Notes: a model not told the origin generated them from the sequence alone. Shown: positions 54,307 to 63,788, counted from the first letter of the stretch. The stretch: DNA of 64,000 nucleotides from Meghimatium bilineatum (GCA_034231615.1 CM067306.1:48516594-48580593); one strand, 5' to 3'. A program made the numbers and translations.

Positions 54307-54515
54307 AAATATAGTTAACTCAGAGCATTTATTAATGTGCGATGTTAGCGATCTCACATTTCACTGGCGCTGCTATATGGGGGTTTTAGCCATCTCCTCT
54401 CCCTCGCAGTCTTTCCGTTCCGGAATATTTCGGTACTCAATTAAGGCTGGTTCGACCCGGGAGCCGTTGGGTTCTGAAAAACATTTCCACCTCATCTGGG
54501 GAATGAATTCCCCCT
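54307..54515 (-). mobile_element. 5'-truncated tRNA-derived SINE, 12-bp TSD
   Basis: Perfect 12-bp duplication ATGGTCGGGTTA at 54,295-54,306 and 54,516-54,527. The minus-strand copy starts within the B-box region (GGGGAATTCATTCCCCAGAT), so the A box is missing, and has a small deletion near the 3' end. The 5' truncation is what target-primed reverse transcription produces. Confidence 0.92.
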
Positions 54516-54674
54516 ATGGTCGGGTTACTTTTCTTCAAAACGGTCTCAGTTCTCATAGGGCGTAGAGGATTGACATAATTGTACTCTGGCTACTTCATCT
54601 GATCTTGGTTCCTCTCAACGAAGCGGCACGCGGTCGGTAAGAGCAACACTCACGGTACGTAATTGTCTAGCATC

Positions 54675-54783
54675 AAGAAATAGCCTCCAGAGTTCGCTGA
54701 ACTAATAGCTTCAAGAGATAACCTCCAGAGTTCTCTGAACTAATAGCTTCAAGAGATAACCTCCAAAGTTCTCTGAACTAATA
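54675..54783. repeat. 37-bp tandem repeat, 3 copies
   Basis: Unit TAGCTTCAAGAGATAACCTC then CAGAGTTCTCTGAACTA. The first copy is diverged (ATCAAGAAATAGCC). Confidence 0.92.
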
Positions 54784-54784
54784 C

Positions 54785-54865
54785 ACTTTATAAACATGAC
54801 GCTTCGAGCGGGATCCGAACCTGCGACCTCCTGACTACAAAACGATGGGCTTAATCAATACGACA
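54785..54865 (-). mobile_element. tRNA-like SINE remnant
   Basis: Reverse complement reads TCCCTGTCGTATTGATTAAG then GGAGGTCGCAGGTTCGGATC. The B-box-like GGTTCGGATCC is good; the A box is weak. Different from the 270-bp SINE family. Confidence 0.55.
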
Positions 54866-54869
54866 GGGA

Positions 54870-55615
54870 GAACTCTCACTTCTGATGTTCTTTCTCAAAG
54901 TCCTAAAATGTATCAGTTTATAGTTTGGGGAATTAAATCAGTAGTGTCATGGTTTTCAGCTTGGCTGTAATATTTACGCCTTTCGGATACATGGCTTCTG
55001 GATTACAATGACTCGTCACGGAAAGTCTACCACATCCTAAAACTCCCATGTGTTACTTATTTCATAGCAGACCACAAGATAATTATTCATTGCCTCGATT
55101 TCTAACCATGCCATTACCGCTAAGTGAACTAATATTGAAGGACACATGTCCGACGCAAAATCTTAACGCAAAATCAATCCTAAAAAATATTTCAAATTCA
55201 GAGCCCAACCAATTCACTATTTCACCATGGACAATCTCTCCTTAAAGGAAGAATCGACGGCACATCAGCCATTGATGGTCATGTTCAATTTAACCATTTT
55301 ATTTTTCTTTGATGTCTCAATTAGATACAATGAAAACATAACTCCACCGCCAGAAAGTGTATCCCAGAAATAGTAAGAATGTCGTACAAGTCTTTGATAT
55401 CAAAGGGGGACATTCCTTCGGAAGTTTATTGTCATGAGATCGGTAACAGTAGAAGATGAAAGGATCGAAATTAAATTCTCAAATCTGGTTTTGGTATAGG
55501 TCTGAGACAAGGTTGCCATATTGGGATTCCATAATGGCATAAAGTTGTTTTTTTTAAAATTTATTTTCTTGTTTGGCTACAAATTCTGCTGTGAGTTCTT
55601 TTTTCGGGTACTAGT
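54870..55615. other. unassigned spacer
   Basis: About 750 bp. Nothing recognised except small A/T runs near 55,550. Confidence 0.4.
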
Positions 55616-55619
55616 TAAT

Positions 55620-55870
55620 TTATAACAATAGTACTTACGTAGAACACGGGTTTTTTAGTTTCACTTGACAATTGACGTACCATTTTTTTTGTGCCAACAA
55701 GAATTGACAACGTTTGTATCACTAAAGGGTTATGGGGTGTAAACACGAAAAAAATACAAATTACAGGACACAAGAAAATTATTGTTTCGAACCGTGAGGT
55801 CTTTGTCACGAATACAAAACATTGAAAAGACAATACAAACAGTAAAAACAACGTTACCAGTGACATTATT
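55620..55870. repeat. family-F sequence
   Basis: AACAATAGTACTTACGTAGA then ACACGGG matches the insert at 47.19 kb. The hammerhead-like motif is at 55,783-55,812 on the minus strand but damaged (GTGACAAAGACC, then TTCGAAAC). The distance between these landmarks is about 160 bp here and about 130 bp at 47 kb. Confidence 0.62.
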
Positions 55871-56214
55871 TTTTAAACACTGTCTATTCGATGCATTTAT
55901 AATTTTTGAAAGGAAAGTGAATGTTTCAAGCATGTATTTGATAATACTATATACCTGAGTGGAGACTGTCTTACAATGCTGAGGGCTGATACAGCAAGCA
56001 ATGAAAACAGACATTTTCGTGGTAGTAAAAAGTACTGTATAATATTTAGGAAAATACTTTACAGAAAAGTAATGTCCAATTTACTATGCAGAAACCTTGT
56101 AAATACCGTCGTTGCTTTCATGTCTAGAGAACGTTCAGACTCTCAAAATGACATTGGAAGTAGTAAACCTAACTTACTAATAAGATATACTTGTCACGGC
56201 AACATGAATGTCTG

Positions 56215-57135
56215 ATACGATTATGAATGTTTGAAAAAAATGGCAACATAGGTTGTTTAATATAGTACAGAATACACAAAAATACCAGCAGACTGAAAAA
56301 CGCTGTAATAATAATTATTATTAAGGGGAAAAAAGGACACTAAAAACAATGTTCAAATACAGAGATATTTCACTTCTAATTCACAATGGAAAAATTTACA
56401 ACACATTTCTATAAATATAATTCCTGATTGAATGTAAAATTGCCAACACCAATGAAGAAGACAACCTAAACAACCTACTGTGCTAACTTTTTTTTTTGTG
56501 CATACGATCAAGCAATAATATCAACATCAGAACAACTGCAACAACATATAACTAGACTTTAACATAAAGATAAATATACATGTATTTTTAAAAACCGAGT
56601 TAATAACAATCGCAAAAACAGAAAAAAAAACCACTATTCTAATCGATGACCAACAAATTAAACAGGTGAAAAAATTCACTGATCTTGGAAGCATCATATA
56701 ATCAAATGGGTAAAACACCAAAGAAATCCAACATAGATGCAACATAGCATACCTGACCATAGAAGAGATGTCTCATATTTTCAAACACAAATATATGAAC
56801 ATAAAACCAACACTAAACTATATACAACTTTTATCACTATGCAACTCATGTCAAACGTGGACAACATAAACCAATGAAAATTGTTACAACAGAAATGACT
56901 TGTCTACGGAGAATTCTAGTAGTAACATTAAGAAATAGAATCAGAAACGAAAACATCAGAAACAGACAAACAAACAGAATGTCAAACCTGAATTACATCA
57001 GAAGACAACAAATTAGGTGGTTTTCACAAGCTTCCACATGGAGACTACCATCAGACGGTGCCCCTCAAAACAACATTACTATACAGACACGATGGATATA
57101 AAGCCAGAGGCAGAACGTGTAAATGATGGATTAGA
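56215..57135 (+). mobile_element. LINE RT fragment, decayed
   Basis: Plus strand, in order: a KKW-like entry segment (56.25-56.37 kb), scattered RT thumb codons, and the C-terminus TEMTCLRRILVVTLRNRI, YIRRQQIRWFSQ and LLYRHDGYKARG (57.0-57.12 kb). Sequence is strongly A-rich with many stops. Same family as 35.3 kb and the 23.7 and 33.7 kb tails. Confidence 0.8.
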
Positions 57136-57139
57136 GAAA

Positions 57140-57650
57140 TAAAAAGGAGTCAACGAAAACAAACATATATTTATGAAGCAAAGAGAAAAACTATCTGTAG
57201 AGAAATCTTCTACGCCTAATTTTTCAAGGCACAAAAGGGTATAATGATGGAAAAATAGAAAAAAATAAATGTTAATAATTTTAGAAAAGTGATATATCTC
57301 TTTACAAATATAGCATTCTTGAAAATGCATCAAAACAATTTGGCTAAACACTGCTTCAACCAAGTGGCAACGCTGGTCGGTGTCTGTGGGGATTATCGTT
57401 AACTGCTAGGGATGTAGTTTTAGCGGCATGTGTTGATTGAAAGCAACATTGAATGCTTCTTGAAGTGGCATCTTTTGTATTCGATAAGAAGCTGTGAGTT
57501 TATATGGACTATTCGTGAATAGGTGTACACTCGGTTTGTTTGGACAAGTAATTAGACACACTCACTTTCTAAATCTATTTTGCAAGGTACTGTTGAGGAT
57601 GAAATGATCTATCTAGCCACTACTATTCTTTTATCTTGCAGCGTCAGTGA
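57140..57650. other. unassigned spacer
   Basis: About 510 bp with no feature recognised. Confidence 0.4.
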
Positions 57651-57654
57651 GTAG

Positions 57655-57870
57655 AAGGGTGCTCTGGAGCTGGTTTTGTTATGTGCTGCATATATGCTTG
57701 TTTCTCTGGTTTTCTTTATTCCTGTAATCTATATCTGACAATATGTACCTTTGGCTATATCCAATGAGTCTTGAGTACCCATGCTATTTATTAAAGGAGA
57801 GCTGTCCGGCGATAGTGTAGAGGCGTAAACCATTCAATCTGCTTTCTTCTGCTGTCATCTAACATCTCGT
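57655..57870 (-). mobile_element. LINE C-terminal fragment
   Basis: Aligns with 8,620-8,790: TCTTTATTCCTGTAATCTAT against TTTTATTTCTATAATCCATC, and GTAAACCATTCAATCTGCTT against GTGAAAACCACTTAATCTGC. It is the same LINE tail. Confidence 0.6.
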
Positions 57871-57924
57871 GGAAGGATATGAGGCGGAAATAGTAAAATA
57901 ATAGATTGATAACATCAAGGAATG

Positions 57925-58235
57925 GTCCGGGCATTTTTGGTTCCTACTCAAACACCCACTAGATTTCTCTTGTATCAAGACAATGTTTCCACTAGATTTC
58001 TCTTGTATCAAGACAATGTTCCCACTAGATCTCTCTTGTATCAAGACAATGTTCCCACTAGATTTCTCTTGTATCAAGAGAACAATGGTTCCACTAGATT
58101 TCTGTTGTATCAAGACAATGGTCCTACTAAATCTCGTATCAAGAAAATGGTCATTCTAGATTTCCAGCAGGATGTGGCTTATGGAACGGAAATGCGTTTG
58201 TATCTCTTGTTTTATTTGTGACAATTTTTTGACAC
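57925..58235 (-). mobile_element. SINE-A with expanded internal segment
   Basis: The SINE-A tail and head are poor (GACACCCGACATCGG at the head end, AACGGAAATGCG next), but the middle part that reads, on the plus strand, CCACTAGATTTCTCTTGTAT then CAAGACAATG is present about six times (57,955-58,140). In intact SINE-A it occurs once. Confidence 0.75.
57955..58140. repeat. ~32-bp minisatellite derived from SINE-A
   Basis: Units CACTAGATTTCTCTTGTATC then AAGACAATGTTC, with a few length variants (AAGAGAACAATGG). Five to six copies. The unit matches SINE-A around its ATTGTCCTGCTACAAGAGAA part (complement). Confidence 0.88.
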
Positions 58236-58309
58236 CCGACATCGGCATGATAAATAATTCACTCAGTATTTTTACCACTCCACTGAACTGTGTCCGTCTG
58301 TATCCATAT

Positions 58310-58440
58310 CACTAATAGCTTACAGGAAATAGTTGAGAGTAGAAGAAGAGGAGGAGCTCAGAGGAAAGTATGGATTGACAATATAAAAGACTGGAAAGGA
58401 TTAAGAAAAATTCTTCACACTCAAACAAGGAAATAATAAC
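58310..58440 (+). mobile_element. LINE C-terminal fragment
   Basis: Plus-strand reads QEIVESRRRGGAQRKVWIDN then IKDWKGLRKIL. It is the same tail as the minus-strand copies at 3.9 and 9.4 kb. Confidence 0.72.
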
Positions 58441-58597
58441 GGCGAGGCATGGTGAAAATGTTGTGTTATGTTTACAGAGTGACACTCCTACGACCCCTGA
58501 AGTATTATAGTTTTGATGGTGACATCGTTAATAGGCCAGCCGTAGAAGACAATAAAATCTTTATAAAATAAAGTCAGTTAAAATATAGAAAATAGGA

Positions 58598-58975
58598 ATG
58601 GCTAAAAGTACCTTCAATGACATGAGGAAAATATTAACACCTAAAATTACAAACAAGTTAAATATGAGAATTATAACATGCTACACCTATTCTATATTAA
58701 TGTATGGCTCAGAAACATGGACACTAAATACAACAATTAGAAAACAAAATTGATGCATGTGAGATGTGGTTATGTATATAGGAGAATAGGTAGAACATCA
58801 TGGAAAGAAAAGAAAACAAATATAGAGGTGCCAAAAACTTTTAATATGAAGAAAGAATTACTAAGAAAAAAGATGGGGCAAATTAAATATTTTACCACCA
58901 AGACAAGAGACAGGAGATGTTGGATATACGTTGCAGCCAACCTTCGTTGCGGAAACGGCACTTGATGATGATGAT
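58598..58975 (+). mobile_element. LINE RT thumb to 3' end
   Basis: From the ATG at 58,598 the plus strand reads MAKSTFNDMRKILTPKITNK and LMYGSETWTLNTTIRK. Then, with frameshifts, ELLRKKMGQIKYF and RRCWIYVAANLRCGNGT, the very C-terminus, followed by TGATGATGATGATG, the 3' simple repeat of this LINE type. The 3' end is therefore intact and different from the GAA-tailed group. Confidence 0.85.
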
Positions 58976-59099
58976 GTCGATGACTCCAATGTGGCACCCA
59001 AACACAGGTTTTTAGTAGATATTCTTTCTATGAATCCAATGTGGCACTCCAATCAACCTGACGGGTTATGAGATGTTATTATAATGATCTGCACCTATT

Positions 59100-59196
59100 A
59101 TTCGATAGGCGCAGATATCGCAGCCTTTCTGTAAACCATAGCGCAGGATATTATATTCTTCAGCCTACTTCCTGCAAATCAACAGGAGTATGAGAA
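59100..59196 (+). mobile_element. SINE-B
   Basis: CAGATATCGCAGCCTTTCTG then TAAACCATAGCGCAGGA and ATCAACAGGAGTATGAGAAC. It lacks the GAAGAAG tail. Confidence 0.65.
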
Positions 59197-59204
59197 CTAG
59201 TTTA

Positions 59205-59305
59205 TCATTGACGATATCTGCCACTTTATCATTGACGATATCTGCCGCCTTATCATTGACGATATCTGCCACTTTATCAGTGACGATATCTGCTACTTTC
59301 CAATA
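59205..59305. repeat. 24-bp tandem repeat, 4-5 copies
   Basis: Unit TTATCATTGACGATATCTGC then CACT. Last copies read TTATCAGTGACG and TTTCCAATAACG. Confidence 0.93.
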
Positions 59306-59339
59306 ACGATCTGAACAACTCATAACTAATCATGTGACA

Positions 59340-59545
59340 CTGAGAATATGTACTCATGTATGGCTGACAGTAATATGTACACATGTATAGCTGATGGTTA
59401 TATGTACACATGTATGGCTGACAGTTATATAAGTACTCATGTATGGCTGACAGTTATATAAGTACTCATGTATGGCTGACAGTTATATAAGTACTCATGT
59501 ATGGCTGACAGTTATTAAGTACTCATGTATGGCTGATAGTTGTAA
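59340..59545. repeat. 28-bp minisatellite, about 7 copies
   Basis: Unit GTACTCATGTATGGCTGACA then GTTATATA. The first copies have GTACACATG. Confidence 0.94.
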
Positions 59546-59574
59546 TGATAATAATAATTTTAATAATAATAAAA

Positions 59575-59815
59575 GCCCTAACAAGTTAAGATGTTGGTGT
59601 GTCACATTCAGACATTTGGTACAGAATAATCTCCACGCATCTCTATTCTCTACCATCCTAATAAGTTTGGAAACTTCACAACCTGTCCATTCCTTGATAT
59701 TATCCAGTCATGTTTTATTTCGCCACTTCGTTTTCATCCTCCTTCCGCCGTACCTTGAAAAACATCTCTTGTCATCGATGAATGTATTATCACGTGTCCG
59801 TACCACCGTAGTTTG
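59575..59815 (-). mobile_element. LINE C-terminal fragment
   Basis: Minus strand reads CFSRYGGRRMKTKWRNKT, then LDNIKEWTGCEVSKLIRMVE and RDAWRLFC. Nearly stop-free over 75 codons (a single TAG replaces a usual Trp). Close to the 3.9 kb and 58.3 kb tails in type. Confidence 0.78.
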
Positions 59816-59919
59816 CGAAGTTTGATGATTGTTAACAGTGGTGCCGAAACTCAGACAATGAAATGGTCACAGAAAAACACAGCTGTTATGTCGCGTCATT
59901 TTACCGGACCAATAACTGT

Positions 59920-60045
59920 AGACCAAGAAAAGTAGACCATGTAGGTGGATAGAAAACGTCAAGATAACCTTCAATAAACATGGATTTTATGCAACCATGG
60001 CGTACTCAAAATATCTTGCCATGAAACGACAGCTGAAGATCCCAC
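59920..60045 (+). mobile_element. LINE C-terminal fragment
   Basis: Plus strand reads RPCRWIENVKITFNKHGFYA then AYSKYLAMKRQ. Matches the tail end after the RGRPRKRW block. Short and without flanks. Confidence 0.6.
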
Positions 60046-60225
60046 TACTAAGCTTAACGGCAAGTGTGGATACTATCGACCATCATTCACCTGGGCACAA
60101 TAGACAATTTTACCCGGGGAGATAATTACCACCACTTGGCTGCCACTTTGAGATTACATACTTTAGGTAGATGAAGAAATGTCCATTTATTGGAATTATT
60201 TATCTCAAGAGATTGTGGAGTGGCA

Positions 60226-60505
60226 AAACACGGTTGTGAGACGTGAGCAATGTGACAACATACGGTTGTGAGACGTGGGCAATGTGACAACATACGGTTG
60301 TGAGACGTGAGCAATGTGACAACATACGGTTGTGAGACGTGGGCAATGTGACAACATACGGTTGTGAGACGTGAGCAATGTGACAACATACGGTTGTGAG
60401 ACGTGGGCAATGTGACAACATAAATTTGTGAGACGTGGGCAATGTGGCAACATATGGTTGTGATACGTGGGCAATGTGGCAACATATGGTTGTGAGACGT
60501 GGGCA
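60226..60505. repeat. 32-bp minisatellite derived from RT codons
   Basis: Nine copies of ACGGTTGTGAGACGTGGGCA then ATGTGACAACAT. The unit encodes YGCETWA followed by a few residues. This is the RT thumb motif (usually YG.ETW) that continues in single copy to the right of the array. At 32 bp the frame shifts with each copy. Confidence 0.92.
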
Positions 60506-60860
60506 AATGCAACGACAATGGAGAAGAAATTATCTGCATTGGAAATGACATGTTATAGAAAGATCCTTAGAATATCATGGACAGAAAAAATAACAAATGC
60601 AGTTGTCCACAACGATCTGAACACAGAATAAGACTGGCTCCTCAAATAACTCAAACTTACATATTTCGGATATATAAAAAGATACAATGGTTTGGAAAGG
60701 TTAATCTTGGAGATGAAAATTTCAAGAAGGGAGAACAAGAGGCAGACCACGACTCCGATGGACACATGACATCAAAGACCTTCTTAACAACACACTGGAA
60801 GACTGGGCAAATCGCACAGAATCGTGAGTCTTACATAATGGCAATGAGGACAATGTTCTG
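60490..60860 (+). mobile_element. LINE RT C-terminal fragment
   Basis: From 60,490: YGCETWANATTMEKKLSALE then CYRKILRISWTEKITN, and after frameshifts FGYIKRY and KRQTTTPMDT. The left end passes into the minisatellite made of its own first motif. Same family as 61.1 kb. Confidence 0.82.
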
Positions 60861-60875
60861 CAAAGGACACGTCAC

Positions 60876-60915
60876 AGAGAGGGAGAGAGAGAGGGAGAGA
60901 GAGAGAGAGAGAGAG
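60876..60915. repeat. (GA)n microsatellite
   Basis: GAGAGAGGGAGAGAGAGAGA-type run of about 40 bp. Confidence 0.92.
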
Positions 60916-61089
60916 GTTGTGGTGACTCGATTACCATACCGTGACCATCATATATTTGGATAGTTATTATGCTGTGATATAACCATATTGGACTGAAGTC
61001 TAGCAATCGTCCTACAAAAGAAAAACCGTCACATATTTTAAAAATCTATGAGAAGGATCAGGAAAAAACACCAAATTTACAACTATTAA

Positions 61090-61760
61090 AAGAATCTATA
61101 TTTTTCCAGTACAACATATGTTTGTGAGACTTAGAAACGAATATATTGGCATTCGAAATGAAATATTATATTGGGGAGCCGCGTTAGCGCAGTGGTTAGA
61201 GCACTGGCTTCGCATATGATCTGGTCCTGGGTTCATTCCCCAGTTGAGGCGGAAATGTTTTCAGATCGCCACGGCTCCCAGGTCGACCCAGCCTTAAATG
61301 GGTACCGGATTAATCCGGGAAGTAAAGACTGCGAGGGAGAGGAGATGGCTACCGCCCTCATTTGCAGAGCCTGTGAAATGTGAGATCGCTAACATCTCAC
61401 ACCCCTACGGCATTAATAAATGTTATGGGTTACTTTACTTTTTACTTTACTATTATAGAAGGGTCCTAAGATAATCATGGACAGAAAGGCGATCAAAGGC
61501 AGAAGTCCGCACAGATATGAACATAAAAGAAAACTGGCTTCTCAAAACTATGTTTAAAATTAAAAACAGAGGAATCAAACATATTTCTGAAATAAGAAAG
61601 GACACAACGAGTTGCTAAGATTAATAATCGGGGGAAAGGTTCCAAGTAAGAGAACAAGAAGCAGACCAAGACTACGAGGACACAGGATATCGAAGACATT
61701 CTGAACCGGATTCTGTAGGAGATCGGGCTCTTGCATGGAGCGAAGATTTACCCATCCACA
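61090..61760 (+). mobile_element. LINE RT fragment split by a SINE
   Basis: Left part (61,100-61,163) has a TTYVCET-type motif and the right part (61,451-61,740) RRVLR.SWTERRSKAEVRTD, then frame-shifted REQEADQDYEDTGYR. Removing the SINE joins the motifs in the order seen at 60.49 kb. Many stops. Confidence 0.8.
61171..61450 (+). mobile_element. tRNA-derived SINE inserted into a LINE, 7-bp TSD
   Basis: Full-length copy starting TTGGGGAGCCGCGTTAGCGC, ending TTACTTTACTTTTTACTTTAC. Flanked by TATTATA at 61,164-61,170 and 61,451-61,457. Very similar to the 49.9 kb copy over its length, so both are fairly young. Confidence 0.94.
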
Positions 61761-61779
61761 GAAAAAAAACCCAGTCATT

Positions 61780-61860
61780 ATCAGGAGTCGAACCCTAGAC
61801 TTTATTTGGATGATACCAAATCTAAATCCTCTCTGCCATTCGCCACACCTTTCTAAACTA
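61780..61860 (-). mobile_element. tRNA-like sequence with A and B boxes
   Basis: Reverse complement reads GGCGAATGGCAGAGAGGATT...TAGGGTTCGACTCCTG. TGGCAGAGAGG fits an A box and GGTTCGACTCC fits a B box. It does not fold into an obvious full tRNA with a clear anticodon loop by eye, so it is probably a SINE head rather than a tRNA gene. Confidence 0.6.
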
Positions 61861-62022
61861 CTGGAAAAGCTAAAGAAAATGTAATTTATTTACATGAGTA
61901 CGGTATTTTATCTTGGCCACAGGTATATAGCTGGTTAATTTGCCATACCATACTTTGAATAAGCAAACCTCTGGATTTAACGGAAAAATTCCATAGTATA
62001 ACGCGGTTCCGTTTAAAGCAAG

Positions 62023-62069
<47 letters not shown>
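62023..62069. repeat. (TA)n microsatellite
   Basis: About 23 TA units. Confidence 0.96.
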
Positions 62070-62072
<3 letters not shown>

Positions 62073-62094
62073 CGTTTACATTTTCCTCTCTATT

Positions 62095-62330
62095 AAGGAC
62101 TTCAAAGGAATAAACGCGGCGAGAGGATGAAAGCCTGAGAAGTGACATCTTAACCTCCGGTACGTGCCGAGAAAAGAGTCACGGTGAAATTGAAAGGAGG
62201 CGGGAACATTTCCAAGGGTTTCCTTTCGAACGGCGTCACCGTCAGGTTTTAATATACTCATTGGCTTTTTCCACTTCAAAGTGGTGGCGGTGTAAACAGT
62301 ACTTTTCTGCCGCCCACATTATTTAGTGTG
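62095..62330. other. GC-rich non-repetitive island
   Basis: A 235-bp patch, GC-richer than all neighbours, with no repeat copy elsewhere in the window. It is bounded by two CTTCAAAG octamers (62,100-62,107 and 62,274-62,281), matching the TCF/LEF consensus. A minus-strand open frame of 67 codons lies over it but has no recognised domain. It could be a regulatory element or an unrecognised single-copy exon. Confidence 0.35.
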
Positions 62331-62532
62331 TAGGAGGATTAGCCTGAGGAAAGCAGGCTGTGGATGTATCCTTTTGGAAGGAGCGGGAGGGTACAGTAGG
62401 GAGGAATTTACTAGGTTTTATAGAGGCAAAGCTTCACGCAAATGTGGCCTCTTGCTAAGTAATTATGTAGCTGTGATCTTTTATGGACATTGCAGTGGCA
62501 ACAGTGGGAAACAGAAAATAATCTGCATGTGT

Positions 62533-62652
62533 GTGAACTCGTTCTCAAACTCCAATCGGACTCTTGTAGCTGGATGTCCAAACCAGATTTCCATCAGCAT
62601 GTGGTCCTGAATAACAGAAATTCGCTGTGTCAACGTTTTATTTGGTCAATAA
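62533..62652 (-). mobile_element. SINE-A, diverged
   Basis: Reverse complement keeps AAATAAAACGTTGACACAGC, CCACATGCTGATGGAAATCT and GAGTTTGAGAACGAG. Head GAAGACGG is lost. Old copy. Confidence 0.7.
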
Positions 62653-62955
62653 GCACTACATATCATATTTTGACGGTGAATATATGATTCAGAGGTTGAT
62701 GGACCTTATTTGTAAACACTTATTCAGTACGGTAGAGGATAGAAGAAAACTTCGGTCTGTTTCTTTAAACTTGTTCTGCAGCACGGCCGTAGATATTAAT
62801 TCAGTAAACAATGCATTTTAAATAAAGACATTCCATTTTCGTGTATCCTTCTTTCTTGAAACAGTTGATGAAATTTTTACAGAATATTGTCATGGGGTTT
62901 GGGGGAAGAGGGGTGGTAGGAGTACCAACCTTTCAGCCAATGTTCAACACCAACA
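62653..62955. other. spacer
   Basis: About 300 bp; nothing recognised apart from a G-rich stretch near 62,897. Confidence 0.4.
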
Positions 62956-62959
62956 CAAG

Positions 62960-63290
62960 ATGACTATCACAATATGAACAGATCAGAACAAGTTATAATT
63001 CTACGTCTCAGAACAGGACACAACAGACTCCGCAGTCACATGTATACAAAGTTCAAGATTGGCACCACGGCCATGTGGACATGCAGTACAGAGAGCCAAA
63101 CATATACTTCAAGAGTGTTCTGAGCATGAAACGCTGAGGCAGACATATTGGTCAGAGGAAACAACACTGCAATCAAAGCTCTATGGGACACTGTATGAAC
63201 TACAAAAGACAGTGAGTTTTATTAAGGAGACAGAATTACAGATATAGACATGTTTCAAGTGAACGATAGAAGAAGAAAACGCTAATGTTC
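62960..63290 (+). mobile_element. LINE C-terminal domain and 3' end
   Basis: Plus strand reads RSEQVIILRLRTGHNRLRSH then a frameshift into KHILQECSEHETLRQTYWSE and LQSKLYGTLYELQKTVSFIK. It is the C-terminus of the RNase H LINE type (compare 28.46 kb), followed after its stop by GTGAACGATAGAAGAAGAAA, the GAA-type tail. This links the C-terminal domain and the tail directly. Confidence 0.88.
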
Positions 63291-63294
63291 CAGT

Positions 63295-63594
63295 ACTAAA
63301 AGTCATGTTCCTTCTTCTTGAGGATGCAGAAAGGGGGGGGGGGGGGTTGGAAAATGGATGCTGGGATGCCAGTCTGTTCTCTCATTGCCACGAACACCGA
63401 AGTGTTCTGTCCATTAAATCTACGTGATGCTTTCGAGTTGGAAGTAGCTATATGGAATGCCGACCACTAAGATCGATATCAGAAATTTTGAATTTTTTAC
63501 AGAATCAACTTTTGAGCACATGGCTAAATCTAATTATATTAGGTATTAGTTTGACACGATGATTGCTGTGATGTTTGAGGTAAAAGACATTTCA

Positions 63595-63595
<1 letters not shown>
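63295..63595. other. spacer with G-run
   Basis: G-run at about 63,331-63,346. Otherwise unrecognised. Confidence 0.45.

Positions 63596-63596
<1 letters not shown>

Positions 63597-63673
<77 letters not shown>
63597..63673. repeat. (TA)n microsatellite, ~77 bp
   Basis: The longest TA tract in the window, about 38 units, perfect. Confidence 0.97.
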
Positions 63674-63675
<2 letters not shown>

Positions 63676-63788
63676 ACTATTTATAACTCGTGGTCGCCGC
63701 TTAACATGAAGACGCAGGGCAGCTTGTACAGAACCGAGAGGTTTACAGAGTGGCTGCTTGGATAGCGTTCTGTAAAGGACACGTCTTA

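Noticed and set aside
61780-61860. A functional tRNA gene
   Set aside because: The B and A boxes are good, but I cannot fold a complete cloverleaf with a credible anticodon arm; similar tRNA-like heads in the window are SINEs. tRNAscan-SE would decide.
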